Shown here: positions 27,276 to 40,198 of the stretch, in pieces | Layout of the letters: each line of letters starts with the position of its first letter | Numbering within the stretch: position 1 is the first letter of the stretch | Notes under the pieces: generated by a model | Database searches by the model: none | Told to the model about the DNA's origin: nothing | Seen by the model: the letters and a program-made list of their open reading frames with translations, nothing else | Translations under genes and position numbers: made by a program | NCBI GenBank assembly: GCA_021843755.1 | Contig: JAKBWB010000003.1 | Location: 179,951-243,950, forward strand | Direction of reading: 5' to 3' | From: Pseudomonadota bacterium | Lineage (GTDB): Bacteria; Pseudomonadota; Gammaproteobacteria; Steroidobacterales; Steroidobacteraceae | Length of the DNA stretch: 64,000 nucleotides

Positions 27276-28255
27276 GATTTGGCCGCACCCTCGGCCGCGC
27301 GGCGCGTGAAGCTCGTCTCGAGCACGCGCCAGACGAGCTCGTCGAAATCGATGCCGACGGCGCGGGCGGCCTTCGGCACCAGCGAATGGCCGGTCATGCC
27401 GGGCACGGTGTTGATCTCGAGCAGCAGCGGCCGGCCCGTGGCATCGGTCATGAAATCCGCCCGTCCCCAACCCTCGGCGCCCGCGGCGGCGAAGGCCGCG
27501 CGCGCGAGGCTGGCCAGATGCCGCTCGGCCGGCTCGGACAGGCCCGAGGGACAGAGGTAGCGGGTGTCCTCGCGCACGTACTTCGCCTCGTAATCGTAGA
27601 AGTTGCGCGGTGTCTCGATCCGGATCGACGGCAGCGCCTCGCCCTGCAGCAGCGCCACGGTGTACTCCGCGCCGCTCACCCACGACTCGGCGAACACGCA
27701 GCGCTCCACGGCGCGCGCGGCGGCGTAGGCGGCCGGCAGGTCTTGGGCGCGCTCGACCTTGCTCATGCCGACGCTCGATCCCTGACTGCAGGGCTTGACG
27801 ATCATCGGCAGGCGCAGCCGCTCGAGCGCATGCTCGAAGTCCTGCGGGCCGTTGAGCTCGAGCGCCGCCGGGGTGGGCACCCCGCACGCGTGGGCCAGAC
27901 GCTTGGTGCGCAGCTTGTCCATGGTGATCGCCGAGCCCATGACGCCCGAGCCGGTGTACGGCATGCCCAGATACTCCAGCGCCCCCTGCACCGTTCCGTC
28001 CTCCCCACCCGGCCCGTGCAGGGCGATCCACACCCGCTCGAAGCGCAGCCCGGGGAGTTCCAGCAGCGAGCGCTCGCGCGGATCGAACAGCTCGGCGGCC
28101 ACGCCGCGGCGCCGCAGCGCCGCCAGCACCGCCGTGCCGGACAGCAGCGAAATCTCCCGCTCGCTGGAATCGCCCCCGGCGAGCACCGCGACCCGGCCGA
28201 ACTCGGCGCTCGATGCGGCGCGGCGCAGCCAGGCCGGGTCGTAATTCAAACGCAT
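27272..28255 (-). CDS. ddl: D-alanine--D-alanine ligase
   Basis: A 327-residue ATP-grasp enzyme making the D-Ala-D-Ala dipeptide. It has VLAGGDSSEREISLLSG, the ALHGPGGEDGTVQGALEYLG substrate loop, VKPCSQGSSVGMSKV for ATP, and LLLEINTVPGMTGHSLVPKA with the metal-binding E-x-N. The ATG shares one base with the murB stop (28255). Confidence 0.97.
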   Translation of the reverse strand: MRLNYDPAWLRRAASSAEFGRVAVLAGGDSSEREISLLSGTAVLAALRRRGVAAELFDPRERSLLELPGLRFERVWIALHGPGGEDGTVQGALEYLGMPYTGSGVMGSAITMDKLRTKRLAHACGVPTPAALELNGPQDFEHALERLRLPMIVKPCSQGSSVGMSKVERAQDLPAAYAAARAVERCVFAESWVSGAEYTVALLQGEALPSIRIETPRNFYDYEAKYVREDTRYLCPSGLSEPAERHLASLARAAFAAAGAEGWGRADFMTDATGRPLLLEINTVPGMTGHSLVPKAARAVGIDFDELVWRVLETSFTRRAAEGAAKS

Positions 28256-29151
28256 CAGCGTGCCTCCCCCACGATCCGCACCTCCGGTTGGAGCGTCAGG
28301 CCGTGCGCGCGCTCGACGGTTTCCTGTACGCGCCGGATCAGGGATTCGATGTCGTTGGCGCTCGCCGTGCCGTCGTTGATGATGAAGTTCGCGTGCTTGC
28401 TCGAGACCGACGCGCCGCCGACCGCCGCCCCCTTCAGGCCGCTCGCCTCGATCAGACGCGCAGCGTGCTCTCCCGGGGGGTTGGTGAACACCGAGCCGCA
28501 GCTCCACTCGCCGATCGGCTGGGTTGCGCGGCGCCGCTCGAGCAGCTCCCGCACCGCCGTCTCGCTTGCCGCCGGCCCCGTCTCGAAGCGCAGCGTCGCG
28601 GCGAGGAACCCTTCCTCGGGCGCCGGGGAGTCGACCTGCCGATAGCCCACGCGGTACTCGGCGGCCGGCCGCCGGTGCTCGCGGCCGCGGCGATCGATGG
28701 TCTCGACCTCGATCACGTGACGCCAGGTCTCCTCGCCGAACGCTCCGGCATTCATGGCCAGGGCGCCGCCGAGCGTGCCCGGAATGCCCGCGAAGAACGC
28801 CGCCGGACCGAGGCCCCACTTGATGCACTGGCGCGCGATACGCGCGCAGGCCACGCCGCACTCGCCATACACCGAGGTCTCACTGCGCCGCTCGAGCCGA
28901 TCGAGCGTCCCCTGGGTGCTGATCACCACGCCGCGAATGCCGCCATCGCGCACCAGCAGGTTGCTGCCGAGGCCGAGCCAGAACAGCGGCACCTCCGCCG
29001 GCAGGCCGCGCAGAAACGCCGCCAGATCGGCCCGGCCCTCGGGCGTGAAGAACACCTCGGCCGGGCCGCCGACGTGCCACGAGGTATGGCGGCTCATCGG
29101 CTCCTCGCGCCGGATCCGCGCCAGGAATTTCTCGGGCACCGTGCAGCTCAT
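28255..29151 (-). CDS. murB: UDP-N-acetylenolpyruvoylglucosamine reductase MurB
   Basis: A 298-residue FAD enzyme reducing enolpyruvyl-UDP-GlcNAc to UDP-MurNAc. It has NTSWH-like [34 protein letters not shown] for [23 protein letters not shown], and the catalytic Ser motif CGSVFTNP. The length and lack of a YxxxE insertion in the middle fit a type II (short) MurB. Its ATG overlaps the murC stop by 4 nt. Confidence 0.97.
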   Translation of the reverse strand: MSCTVPEKFLARIRREEPMSRHTSWHVGGPAEVFFTPEGRADLAAFLRGLPAEVPLFWLGLGSNLLVRDGGIRGVVISTQGTLDRLERRSETSVYGECGVACARIARQCIKWGLGPAAFFAGIPGTLGGALAMNAGAFGEETWRHVIEVETIDRRGREHRRPAAEYRVGYRQVDSPAPEEGFLAATLRFETGPAASETAVRELLERRRATQPIGEWSCGSVFTNPPGEHAARLIEASGLKGAAVGGASVSSKHANFIINDGTASANDIESLIRRVQETVERAHGLTLQPEVRIVGEAR

Positions 29152-30593
29152 GCGCCACTCCGGGGCGCGAGCAAGGCGGGCAGCGTCTTGACCAGCCCGT
29201 GTGCGACCGCGCTGATGTTGCCCGCGCCCATGGTCACGACCAGATCGCCGTCGCGGATCACGTCGCGCAGCGCCTCGGCCAGCTCCTCCACGCGCTCGAC
29301 GAACAGCGGCTCGACCTGGCCGCGGCTGCGCACCGCGCGGCAGATGGCGCGCCCGTCCGCACCGGCGATCGGCTCCTCGCCGGCCGCATAGACCTCCGTG
29401 ACCAGCAACACCTCCACGCTCGAGAGCACCTTGCCGAAATCGTCGATCAGATCGCGCGTGCGGGTATAGCGGTGCGGCTGGAAGGCGAGCACGATGCGCC
29501 GGCGCGGATACCCCTGGCGCAACGCCTCGAGCGTCGCGCTCACCTCGGTCGGGTGATGGCCGTAATCGTCGACGAGGACGATCGTCCCGGCGCCGGTGAC
29601 GATGTCGGCCACGTGCTGCAGCCTGCGGTCGATGCCCTGGAATTGCGCCAGCGCCGCGCAGATCGCCGCATCCTCGAGGCCCAGGTCCGTGGCCACCGCG
29701 ATCGCCGCCAGCGCATTGAGCACGTTGTGGGTGCCGGGCAGGTTGACCAGCACCTCCAGCGGCGCCCCCGAGGGGCGGCTCACCGTGAAGCGGGTCTGCA
29801 AGCCCAGACGGCGCACATCGACGGCGCGCACGTCGGCATCGGCGCTCAGCCCGTAGGTGAGCACGTGGCGGCCGACTCGCGGCAGGATCTCGCGCACGTG
29901 CGCGCAGTCCAGGCACAGCACCGCCAGGCCGTAGAACGGCAGGTTGTGCAGAAAATCGACGAAGCTCTGCTCGAGCCGGGCGAAGTCCCCGCCGTGGGTG
30001 GCCAGATGATCGTTGTCGATGTTGGTGACGACCGCCACCAGCGGCTGCAGATGCATGAACGACGCGTCGCTCTCGTCGGCCTCGGCGACGAGGTAGCGTC
30101 CCGAGCCGAGCCGCGCGTGGCTGCCGGCGCTCTTCAGCCGCCCGCCGATCACGAACGTCGGATCCTCGCCGGCTTCGGCGAGGATGCTGGCGATGAGGCT
30201 GGTGGTGGTCGTCTTGCCGTGCGTGCCGGCAACCGCGATCGCATCGCGGAAGCGCATCAGCTCCCCGAGCATCTCGGCGCGCGAGACCACCGGAATGCGC
30301 TGCGCCAGCGCGGCGGCGACCTCCGGGTTGCACTTGGGGATCGCTCCCGAGACCACCAGCACGTCGGCCCCGCTGATGTGGTGCGCGGCGTGACCGATGG
30401 CGACATGCGCGCCAAGCGCCGCCAGGCGCTCGATCACCGCGCTGTTGCGCACATCCGAGCCCTGCACGCGGTACCCGAGGTTCAGCAGGACCTCCGCGAT
30501 GCCGCTCATGCCGCTGCCACCGATGCCGACCAGGTGGATCGTCTCGATGCGCCGCATGCGGTCGAAGCCGCTCGGGAGGCCGGTCCGGCTCAT
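29148..30593 (-). CDS. murC: UDP-N-acetylmuramate--L-alanine ligase MurC
   Basis: A 481-residue Mur ligase adding L-Ala to UDP-MurNAc. The N-terminal Rossmann region is [18 protein letters not shown], the P loop [10 protein letters not shown] (122-131), the carbamoylated-Lys region and [12 protein letters not shown] follow, and the C-terminal domain has [10 protein letters not shown] and [10 protein letters not shown]. Its start overlaps the murG stop by 4 nt. Confidence 0.98.
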   Translation of the reverse strand: MSRTGLPSGFDRMRRIETIHLVGIGGSGMSGIAEVLLNLGYRVQGSDVRNSAVIERLAALGAHVAIGHAAHHISGADVLVVSGAIPKCNPEVAAALAQRIPVVSRAEMLGELMRFRDAIAVAGTHGKTTTTSLIASILAEAGEDPTFVIGGRLKSAGSHARLGSGRYLVAEADESDASFMHLQPLVAVVTNIDNDHLATHGGDFARLEQSFVDFLHNLPFYGLAVLCLDCAHVREILPRVGRHVLTYGLSADADVRAVDVRRLGLQTRFTVSRPSGAPLEVLVNLPGTHNVLNALAAIAVATDLGLEDAAICAALAQFQGIDRRLQHVADIVTGAGTIVLVDDYGHHPTEVSATLEALRQGYPRRRIVLAFQPHRYTRTRDLIDDFGKVLSSVEVLLVTEVYAAGEEPIAGADGRAICRAVRSRGQVEPLFVERVEELAEALRDVIRDGDLVVTMGAGNISAVAHGLVKTLPALLAPRSGA

Positions 30594-31669
30594 GCGGCCC
30601 TCCCCAGCAGTTGCACACAGCGCTCGGCAAACGCCTCGGCGGCCTCGGGACGGGCAAGCGAGCGAGCCCGCACGGCCATCTCGATCAGCCGGCTCCGATC
30701 GGTGCACAAGCGCTCGAGCTCCCCGGCCAGCCGCTCGGCCGTCAACTCCCGCTCGGCAATCAGCACGGCCGCGCCCTGGCGCACCAGCAGCCGCGCGTTG
30801 CATGTCTGGTGATCGTCCACGGCGGCCGGAAACGGCACCAGCACCGCGCCGATCCCGGCGGCCGCCAGCTCCGAGACCGTGAGCGCACCGGCCCGGCAGA
30901 TCACCAGATCCGCCCAACCGTACGCCTCGGCCATGTCGGCGATGAACGGCTGCACGTCGGCGGCCACGCCGGCCTGCGCATAACTCTCGCGGCACGCATC
31001 GCGCCAGCGCTCGCCGGCCTGGTGGCGCACCTGGAAGCGCGCGCCCGCGCGCGCCAGCGCGTACGGCACCACGGTATTGAGCCGCACCGCGCCCTGACTG
31101 CCGCCGATGACCAGCAGGCGCACCGCGGCGGCACGCCGGGCCAGCCGCACGCCGGGCTCGGGCAGCGCGCTGATCTCGCGCCGCACCGGATTGCCGATGG
31201 CCCGCGCGTGCACGTGGGCGGCGAAGGTGCCGGGGAACGCCTCGAGCACCTCGCGGGCGAGCGGCGCAAGGGCGCGGTTGGTGAAGCCGGCGACGGCATT
31301 CTGCTCGTGGATCAGCAGCGGCCGCCGGGTGAGCCACGCCGCGATCCCGCCCGGTCCGGTGACGAAGCCGCCGAGTCCCACGACCACGCGCGGGCGGCGC
31401 CGCCGCATCACTCCGAGGGCCTGCCACAGCGCCACGGTGAGCCGCCACGGCGCGGCGAGCCGCGTGCGCCAGCCCTTGCCGCGCAGTCCGCCGACCGACA
31501 GCCACTCGATGGCGATACCCTCGGCCGGGACCAGATGCGCCTCGATGCCGCGCCGGGTACCGAGCCAGATGACCTCCACGGAGCGCTCGCGCAGGCGGCG
31601 CGCCAGCGCCAGCCCCGGGAACACGTGCCCGCCGGTGCCGCCCGCCATGATGAGTATCGGCCCCTTCAT
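30590..31669 (-). CDS. murG: MurG, lipid II-forming GlcNAc transferase
   Basis: A 359-residue GT-B glycosyltransferase converting lipid I to lipid II on the inner face of the membrane. It has the glycine loop [15 protein letters not shown] (9-23), [21 protein letters not shown] and, in the nucleotide domain, [10 protein letters not shown] and [16 protein letters not shown] with the donor-binding Glu. It overlaps ftsW and murC by 4 nt each. Confidence 0.98.
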   Translation of the reverse strand: MKGPILIMAGGTGGHVFPGLALARRLRERSVEVIWLGTRRGIEAHLVPAEGIAIEWLSVGGLRGKGWRTRLAAPWRLTVALWQALGVMRRRRPRVVVGLGGFVTGPGGIAAWLTRRPLLIHEQNAVAGFTNRALAPLAREVLEAFPGTFAAHVHARAIGNPVRREISALPEPGVRLARRAAAVRLLVIGGSQGAVRLNTVVPYALARAGARFQVRHQAGERWRDACRESYAQAGVAADVQPFIADMAEAYGWADLVICRAGALTVSELAAAGIGAVLVPFPAAVDDHQTCNARLLVRQGAAVLIAERELTAERLAGELERLCTDRSRLIEMAVRARSLARPEAAEAFAERCVQLLGRAA

Positions 31670-32859
31670 GCCGCGCTCTCGATGTTGGCCCGGGTCGCGC
31701 CGCGGGTCTCGATCAGCGTCTCGTGGTGGATGCGCAGCACGATCCCGACCCACACCAGCGTCGTGATCATGTTCGATCGCCCGTAGCTCATCATCGGCAG
31801 CGGCAACCCCTTGGTCGGCAGCACCCCCATGTTCACGCCGATGTTGATGAACGCCTGCATGCCGAGCCACAGGCCGAACCCGGCGGCCAGCAGCTGATGA
31901 AAGACGAGGCCGGCGCGCCCGGCGCGCGCGGCGATCTGGAACGACCGCCAGATGAGCGCGACGAACAGCGCGATCGTGAGCAGCGCGCCGGCGAGGCCGA
32001 GCTCCTCGCACAGCACCGCGAACAGAAAGTCGGTGTACGCCTCCGGCAGATAAAAGAGCTTCTGCACGCTGTTGCCGAGTCCGACACCGAACAATTTGCC
32101 GCGGCCGATCGCGATCAGCGACTGGGTCAGCTGAAAGCCGCTGCCGTAGGGCTGGGCCCACGGGTCGAGGAACCCGGTGAGGCGCCGCAGGCGGTATGGG
32201 GAGGTGATCGCGAGCACGGTGAAGGCGAGCGTGGCGAGCAGCGTGATCGCCACGACGTGACGGGCGCGCGCGCCGGCGAGGAACAGCATGCCGAAACCGG
32301 TGGCGAACAGCACGAGCGCGCCCCCGAAGTTCGGCTCCCCGAGCATCAGGGCCGCGAACAGCGCCAGCATCCCCAGCGGCTTGGCGAGACCGCCGAACGA
32401 ATCGGCCAGCTCGTCCTGGCGCCGCGCGGCGTAGCTCGCCACGTAGATCAGCACCAGGATGCGCGCCAGGTCCGAGATCTGGAAGCTGAAACCGGCCAGG
32501 TGCAACCAGCGCCGCCCGCCGTTGACCCGCTCGCCGAGCCCCGGAACCAACACCGCCAGCAGCAGCAGCGTCGCCACCACCAACAGCGCGGGCGAGAGCC
32601 GCTCGAGCCGCTCGCATTTGAAGCAGAACGCGGCGACGCCGCCGGCCACGCCGATCAGCACGGCGATGAGCTGCCGCTCGATGAAGTAGAACGGGTTGCC
32701 GGTGTCGTGCCCGGCGACGGAAATCGACGCCGAAGTGAGCATGATCAGCCCGAACAGCAGGATCGCCAGCACCAGCGCGAGGGTCACCGGGTCGACGAAC
32801 ACGGCGCGGCCCCGCATGCTCGAGCGCGCGAACGACATCGGTGTCCGCTGGGCACTCAT
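31666..32859 (-). CDS. ftsW: FtsW, SEDS-family septal glycosyltransferase
   Basis: A 397-residue protein with about ten membrane helices. SEDS features include [60 protein letters not shown] and [24 protein letters not shown] [18 protein letters not shown]. FtsW polymerises lipid II with FtsI at the septum. The ATG at 32859 overlaps the murD stop by 4 nt; an upstream in-frame start would lie inside murD. Confidence 0.97.
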   Translation of the reverse strand: MSAQRTPMSFARSSMRGRAVFVDPVTLALVLAILLFGLIMLTSASISVAGHDTGNPFYFIERQLIAVLIGVAGGVAAFCFKCERLERLSPALLVVATLLLLAVLVPGLGERVNGGRRWLHLAGFSFQISDLARILVLIYVASYAARRQDELADSFGGLAKPLGMLALFAALMLGEPNFGGALVLFATGFGMLFLAGARARHVVAITLLATLAFTVLAITSPYRLRRLTGFLDPWAQPYGSGFQLTQSLIAIGRGKLFGVGLGNSVQKLFYLPEAYTDFLFAVLCEELGLAGALLTIALFVALIWRSFQIAARAGRAGLVFHQLLAAGFGLWLGMQAFINIGVNMGVLPTKGLPLPMMSYGRSNMITTLVWVGIVLRIHHETLIETRGATRANIESAA

Positions 32860-34211
32860 GCCGGCAGCTCCCGCACCGCCTGCGCGAACGACTCGCCGCG
32901 GTGCGCGTAGTCGCGGAACATGTCGAGACTGGCGCACGCCGGCGAGAGCAGCACGGTGTCCCCGGGCTCGGCGGCGCGCGCGGCCGCCCCCACCGCCGCG
33001 GGCATCGAGGCGCAGACCTCGCTCGTGCAGACACCGTCGATCGCCCGCGCGATACGCTCGGCATCGCGGCCGATCAGCACCACGTGCCGCGCCTTGCCGC
33101 GCAGCGCCGCCGCAAGCGGCGTGAAGTCCTGATTCTTGCCCTCGCCGCCGGCGATCAGCACCAGCGGGCCGTCCATGCCACGGATCGCCGCGAGCGTCGC
33201 GCCCACGTTCGTACCCTTGGAGTCATCGATGTAGGCGACGCCCCGCACCTCGGCCACCCACTGGGTCCGGTGGGGCAGGCCGGTAAACTCCCGCAGCTCC
33301 GCCAGCATCGCCGCCCGCGGCAGCGCGAGCGCCTCGCCGAGGGCGAGCGCCGCGAGCGCGTTCGCCGCGTTGTGCAGGCCGCGCAGGCGCATCGCCCCCA
33401 CGGGCAACAGCGGCTCGCCGTGCCGCGCCAGCCATGGACCCTCGCGCTGCAGCACGGTGTAGGCGGCTCCCGCGGCGCCCCGGACCGAGAACCCGAGCAC
33501 GCGCTGTCCGCGGCGGGTCATGCGGGCGACGAGCGCATCGTCGAGGTTGACCACCGCCGTATCGCAGCGCGCGAACACCCGCGCCTTGGACAGGGCGTAG
33601 TCCTCCACCGACGCGTAGCGATCGAGATGATCGGCGGTGACGTTCAGCACTGCCGCGGCCTTCAGATCGAGCGACTCGGTGGTATCGAGCTGGAAGCTCG
33701 ACAGCTCGAGCACGTACAGATCGGTCGGGCGCACGGAGCGCTCGGCGGCGGCCAGCAGATCGAGCGCCGGCTCGCCGAGATTGCCGCCGACGCGCACCAG
33801 CAGGCCGGCGCGCGCCGCCATGCGCCCGAGCAGGGTGGTCACGGTGCTCTTGCCGTTGGTGCCGGTGATCGCCGCCACCGGAGCACTCGCGGCCCGCGCG
33901 AACAGCTCGATGTCGCCGAAGATCTCCAGGCCGCGGCGGCGGGCTTCGGCGAAGAACGGCAGATCGAGCGGCAGTCCCGGGGACGCCAGCACGCACACCG
34001 CCTCATCGAGCAGTTGCGGATCGAGCCCACCGGAGCGCACCACGATGTCCGGATCGAGCGCGCGCAGCGGCTCGAGCTGCGGCGGATCGGCGCGCGTGTC
34101 GGTCACGGCGACGCGCCAGCCGTGCTCGCGCAGATAGCGCGCGCACGCAAGTCCCGTTCGCCCGAGGCCGGCGATCACGGCCGTGGAGGGTTTGTGCGCA
34201 ACCGTGCTCAT
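32856..34211 (-). CDS. murD: UDP-N-acetylmuramoyl-L-alanine--D-glutamate ligase MurD
   Basis: A 451-residue Mur ligase adding D-Glu. The N-terminal domain starts [19 protein letters not shown], the P loop is GTNGKST (117-123), followed by [16 protein letters not shown] and [14 protein letters not shown]; the C-terminal domain has [15 protein letters not shown] and [19 protein letters not shown]. It overlaps mraY and ftsW by 4 nt each. Confidence 0.98.
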   Translation of the reverse strand: MSTVAHKPSTAVIAGLGRTGLACARYLREHGWRVAVTDTRADPPQLEPLRALDPDIVVRSGGLDPQLLDEAVCVLASPGLPLDLPFFAEARRRGLEIFGDIELFARAASAPVAAITGTNGKSTVTTLLGRMAARAGLLVRVGGNLGEPALDLLAAAERSVRPTDLYVLELSSFQLDTTESLDLKAAAVLNVTADHLDRYASVEDYALSKARVFARCDTAVVNLDDALVARMTRRGQRVLGFSVRGAAGAAYTVLQREGPWLARHGEPLLPVGAMRLRGLHNAANALAALALGEALALPRAAMLAELREFTGLPHRTQWVAEVRGVAYIDDSKGTNVGATLAAIRGMDGPLVLIAGGEGKNQDFTPLAAALRGKARHVVLIGRDAERIARAIDGVCTSEVCASMPAAVGAAARAAEPGDTVLLSPACASLDMFRDYAHRGESFAQAVRELPA

Positions 34212-35293
34212 CTGAGTTTCAGGGTCGCAAGCCCCGCGAGCACCAGGATCAGCGAGATGATCCAGAAGCGCACGATGACCTTCGGCTCGGCCCAGCCCTT
34301 GAGCTCGAAATGATGATGGAGCGGGGCCATGCGGAAGATGCGCCGGCCCGTGAGCTTGAAGGACGCCACCTGCAGGATCACCGAGGCGGTCTCGAGCACG
34401 AACACCCCGCCCATCAGCAGCGCCACCAGCTCCTGGCGCACCATGACGGCGATGACCCCGAGAGCCCCGCCGATCGCGAGCGCGCCGACATCGCCCATGA
34501 ACACCTGCGCCGGATAGGCGTTGAACCAGAGAAATCCCAGACCGGCCCCGGAGAGCGCCGAGCAGAAGATCAACAGCTCGCCGGTGCCCGGGATCGAGGG
34601 AATCTCCAGGTAGTGGGCGAACACCGCATTGCCGCTGGCGTAGGCGAAGATGCCGAGAGCGAACGACACCAGCGCCGCCGGCATGATGGCCAGCCCGTCG
34701 AGCCCGTCGGTCAGATTGACCGCGTTGCTCATGCCGACGGTCATGAGGTAGGCGATGAGGATGTACGCCGGCGCGGACAGTGGCTCGGCGAACGACTTGA
34801 AGAACGGCAGAAATAGGATCGTCTGGGCCGGCACCCGCGCCGTGTAGAACAGGACCGCGGCCACCGCCAGTCCCACCACGGACTGACACAGATATTTCCA
34901 GCGCGCCGGCAAGCCGCGCGCATTGCGCACCACCAGCTTCAGGTAGTCGTCGATGAAGCCGATCAGGCCGAAGGCGAGCGTCACGATCACCACCAGCCAG
35001 ATCCGGCGGTTGGTCAGCTGCGCCCACAGCAGAGTGCTCACCAGCGTCGCCACCAGAATCAGCGTGCCGCCCATGGTGGGCGTGCCCGCCTTGGGCAGAT
35101 GGCTCTGCGGGCCGTCGGCGCGCACCACCTGGCCGATCTGATAGCGCGAGAGACGCTGGATCATCGCCGGGCCGATCAGCAGCGAGACCACCAGGGAGGA
35201 GCCCATGGCGAGGATCGCGCGGAAGGTCAGGTAGGAAAAGACGTTGAACCCGGAGTGCCAGGCGACCAGCCGGTGTGCGAGCCAGTAGAGCAT
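34208..35293 (-). CDS. mraY: MraY, phospho-MurNAc-pentapeptide translocase
   Basis: A 361-residue membrane enzyme with ten helices that makes lipid I on undecaprenyl phosphate. Signatures are [21 protein letters not shown] [19 protein letters not shown] (catalytic DD), [33 protein letters not shown] and [12 protein letters not shown]. The length is typical. It begins right next to the murF stop with no gap. Confidence 0.98.
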   Translation of the reverse strand: MLYWLAHRLVAWHSGFNVFSYLTFRAILAMGSSLVVSLLIGPAMIQRLSRYQIGQVVRADGPQSHLPKAGTPTMGGTLILVATLVSTLLWAQLTNRRIWLVVIVTLAFGLIGFIDDYLKLVVRNARGLPARWKYLCQSVVGLAVAAVLFYTARVPAQTILFLPFFKSFAEPLSAPAYILIAYLMTVGMSNAVNLTDGLDGLAIMPAALVSFALGIFAYASGNAVFAHYLEIPSIPGTGELLIFCSALSGAGLGFLWFNAYPAQVFMGDVGALAIGGALGVIAVMVRQELVALLMGGVFVLETASVILQVASFKLTGRRIFRMAPLHHHFELKGWAEPKVIVRFWIISLILVLAGLATLKLR

Positions 35294-36675
35294 TCAGTGC
35301 GCCTCCGGCCCTTCGGCGCCGCCGACCAGCGCCTGCACGACCCGCTCGAGCCGATTGATGCGCGAGCCCTTCACCAGGATGCAGACCTCGGGGCCGGCCT
35401 CGCCGAGCGCCGCGCGCACCGCCTCGGCGAGCACCTCGGCCTCGGGGAACCAGCGCGCGCCGGCGCCGAAGCGCTCGACCGCGAGCGCCGCGAGCGGCCC
35501 GGTGGCATAGAGCCGCTCGATCCCGTGCTCGCGCGCGAACTCCCCGATCTGCACGTGCGAGTCCTCGGCAGAGGCGCCGAGTTCGGCCATGTCCCCGAGC
35601 ACCAGCCAGCGCCGCTGCGCCAGCGAGGCCAACACCTCGATCCCGCTGCGGACCGAGCTGGGATTGGCGTTGTAGGAGTCATCGAGAATCCAGGCGCCCC
35701 CTGCGGCGTGCTTCGGTTGCAGCCGGCCGCTCACCGGGCGCACCGAGGCGAGGCCGGCGCTGATCTGCGCCAGGCTGGCGCCAGCGGCGGCAGCGGCCGC
35801 GGCCGCCGCCAGCGCGTTGAGGACGTTGTGCCGCCCGCCGAAATGCAACTCGATCGGCGCGGCGCCGAGCTCGCAGGTGAGGATGAAGCGGGTCCGGAAC
35901 CCCGCGCCGGTGAGACTCGATTGCGGCTCCCCGGCGCGGAAGTCCGCCGCCGGCGAGAAGCCGAACGTGACCCGCCGCGCGGCGGTCATCTCGCCCCAGA
36001 GCTGCAGAAACGGATCGTCGGCGTTCAGTACCGCGGTGGCGGCAGGCTCCAGGCCCGCGACCGCCTCGCCCTCGGCGCGCGCCACGCCCGCCAAGGTACC
36101 GAAGCCCTCGAGGTGCTCGGCGCCCGCGTTGGTGATCAGGCCGACCGTCGGACGGGCGATGCGCACCAGCTCGGCGACTTCCCCGGCGCGATTGGCGCCC
36201 ATCTCGATCACCGCGCCGCGATGCTCGGGCTCGAGCCGCAGCAGCGTCAGCGGCACGCCGATGTGATTGTTGAGGTTGCCGCGGGTCGCGAGGCACTCGC
36301 CGCGCTGGCCGAGGATGGCCGCGGTCATCTCCTTGGTCGTCGTCTTGCCGTTGCTGCCGGCGACACCGATCACGGGAATGGGCAGCGCGGCGCGGCGCGC
36401 CTGCGCGGCACGCTGCAGGGCCTGCAGCGTGTCGGACACCACGATCTGCGCCGCCGCCAGCGGCTGCTCGCGCTCGAGCACCACCCCGGCGGCGCCGCGC
36501 TCGAGCGCCGCGGCGAGGAATTGCGCGCCATCGAAACGCGGCCCGCGCAACGCGACGAACAGCTCGCCGCCGCGCAGCGTGCGGGTGTCGATCGAGACAC
36601 CCGTGAACGGGCGATCCTCGCCGCGCAGCACGCCGCCGCAGTCGCGCGCGAACTGAGCCAACGTACGAGTCAGGC

Positions 36676-36679
<4 letters not shown>
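35294..36679 (-). CDS. murF: UDP-MurNAc-tripeptide--D-Ala-D-Ala ligase MurF
   Basis: A 461-residue Mur ligase attaching the D-Ala-D-Ala made by Ddl. It has VSIDTRTLRGGELFVALRG, P loop GVAGSNGKTTTKEM (105-118), IEMGANRAGEVAELVRIARP, NADDPF and LDDSYNANPSSVRSGIEVLA. An Ala-rich stretch follows the HNVLNAL motif. The ATG overlaps the murE stop by 4 nt. Confidence 0.98.
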
Positions 36680-38201
<1,522 letters not shown>

Positions 38202-38205
<4 letters not shown>

Positions 38206-39920
38206 TGCAGCACCGGACCTTGCAGCGTGTTTCCCGGCCCGAGCGGCTGATCCGGCGCCACCGCCAGCAGGCGCAGCGCCCGGCCGATCACCGTGTGGAA
38301 TACCGGCGCGGAGACGTCTCCGCCGTAGTACAGGCCGGCGCTCGGCTCCTTGATCACCACCACGGCCGCAAGCCGCGGACGATTCACCGGCGCGACGCCG
38401 GCAAATACCGCCGTGTAGAGGTGGTGGCGGTAGCGGCCCCCGACGTCGATCCAGGAGGTGCCGGTCTTGCCGGCCACGATGTAGCCCGGAATGGCCGCCG
38501 CCGGCGCCGTGCCATGCGGGCTCGCCACGCCGAGCATCATATGCAACAGCTCGCGAGCGAGCGCCGCCGGCATGACGCGCCGGCCGGGCGGCGGGGCGTT
38601 CTCGCGCAGGAACGAGATCGGCCGCTCGAGGCCGAACGCCCCGAGCGTCGCGTAGGCGTGGGCCAACTGCAGGGCCGTCACCGTCAAGCCGTAGCCGTGC
38701 GACATGGTGGCGATGCGGATCGGCCGCCAGTCCTTGTACGGCAACAGCGCGCCGGTGGGCTCGCCGGGATAGCCGGGGGCCGCGAGACGCCCGAAGCCGA
38801 AATCATGCAGGGTCTTCCAGATGAGCGAGCGCGGGAGCGACAGCGCGACATGCGCCATGCCGACATTGGAGCTCACCGCGAGGATGGTGGCGATGTCGAT
38901 GGGGCCGAGATCCGTCTCGTCGCGGAATATGTGGCCCTGCACATCGATGTATCCGGGCGAGGTGTTGACGATGCTGTGGTCGTTGTAGCGCCCGCTCATC
39001 AGCGCGGCGGCGATGAAGAAGGGCTTGATGGAGGAGCCGGGCGCGAACGTATAGTCGACCGCGCGGTTCAGATACAGCTGCGGCAGCAGCTGCGCGCGAT
39101 CGTTGGGATTGAACGCCGGCTGGTCGACCATGGCGAGCACCTCGCCGGTGTCGACGTCGATGATGACCATGCAGCCCGAGCGCGCGCGCTGCGCCACGAT
39201 CGCGGCCTTAAGCGCCCGGTAGGCCAGGTACTGGATGCGCATGTCGATCGAGAGCACCAGATTGTGCCCCGGACGGGCGGGCCGGATGCTGTCGACCTGC
39301 TGGACGATCTGGCCGTAGCGGTCCTCGATCACGCGCTTCTCGCCGTCGATGCCGGTCAGCCACGAGTTGTATTCGAGCTCCAGGCCGGACGCGCCCTGGT
39401 CCTTCATGTTGGTGAAGCCGATCAGCTGCCCGGTCACCTCCCCGGCCGGGTAGTAGCGCCGGTAGGCGCGCCGCAGGTAGACCCCCGGAATGCCGAGCGC
39501 CTTGATGGCGTGCGCGCGCGGCGGGGGAAGCTGGCGCGCGACGTAGAGAAATTGCAGATTGGCGTTGCTGCTGATGTCGCTCCAGAGCGTCGCGGGATCG
39601 AAGCGGAGGGCCTGGGCGAGCTCGGCGACGCCGCCGTTGGCCTGCAGGATCTGTTTGGGATTGACCCAGATCGAATCGACCGGGGCGCTGACCGCGAGCG
39701 GCTGACCGTGCCGGTCGGTGATGACGCCCCGATGCGCCGCAACCGAGACCACGCGCAGAAAGCGCTCGTCCCCCTGGCGCGAGAGAAAGGTGTAATCGAC
39801 CAGCTGCAGATCGACGGCGCGGCCCACCAGCACGAGCGAGATGAGCACGAGCGCCCCGAGCAGCAGTTGGGCCCGCCAGCGCAAGGCGGGCGGACGCGCT
39901 CGGGCGCGACGCGACTTCAT
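38202..39920 (-). CDS. ftsI: FtsI (PBP3), septal transpeptidase
   Basis: A 572-residue class B penicillin-binding protein. After a basic N terminus comes one membrane helix (LLLGALVLISLVLVGRAV), a dimerisation domain (GVITDRHGQPLAVSAPVDSI), and the transpeptidase with SxxK as SSIK (about 295, the catalytic Ser), SxN as SSN (about 347) and KTGT (about 483). E. coli has STVK at the first motif; SSIK keeps both catalytic residues. It crosslinks septal peptidoglycan with FtsW. It overlaps ftsL by 4 nt. Confidence 0.97.
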
Positions 39921-40198
39921 GGGCGCACGACCACGATGTGCGCGGGCGATGGCATGCGCATGTGCAGCCGGCGCTCGGCCACGCTCTCGATCAGCGCATG
40001 GGTCGACCAGGCGCTCTCCTCGAGCTGCAGCTGGCCCCACTGCACATCCAGGGCGTCGCGCCGGCGCCTGAGCTGCTCCAGATGGATGAACAGCTCCCGC
40101 GAGCGATAGCGGCAGTACACTGCCCCCATCCCGGAGGCGAGCACCGCCAGCCACAGCGCAGCCACCGCCAGCCCGAATGTCGCCCGCGTCTTCTTCAC
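39917..40198 (-). CDS. ftsL: Cell division protein FtsL
   Basis: A 93-residue bitopic protein: short basic N terminus, membrane helix at about 8-28 (FGLAVAALWLAVLASGMGAVY), then a periplasmic coiled coil (SRELFIHLEQLRRRRDALDV) ending in the FtsL-like RLHMRMPSPAHIVVV. It partners with FtsB and FtsQ. It overlaps rsmH and ftsI by 4 nt each. Confidence 0.94.
   Translation of the reverse strand: MKKTRATFGLAVAALWLAVLASGMGAVYCRYRSRELFIHLEQLRRRRDALDVQWGQLQLEESAWSTHALIESVAERRLHMRMPSPAHIVVVRP

Noticed and set aside
23925..27560. A 1211-codon open frame on the plus strand
   Set aside because: It lies antisense to ftsZ, ftsA and ftsQ, whose products are unmistakable. Long antisense frames are expected in GC-rich coding DNA.
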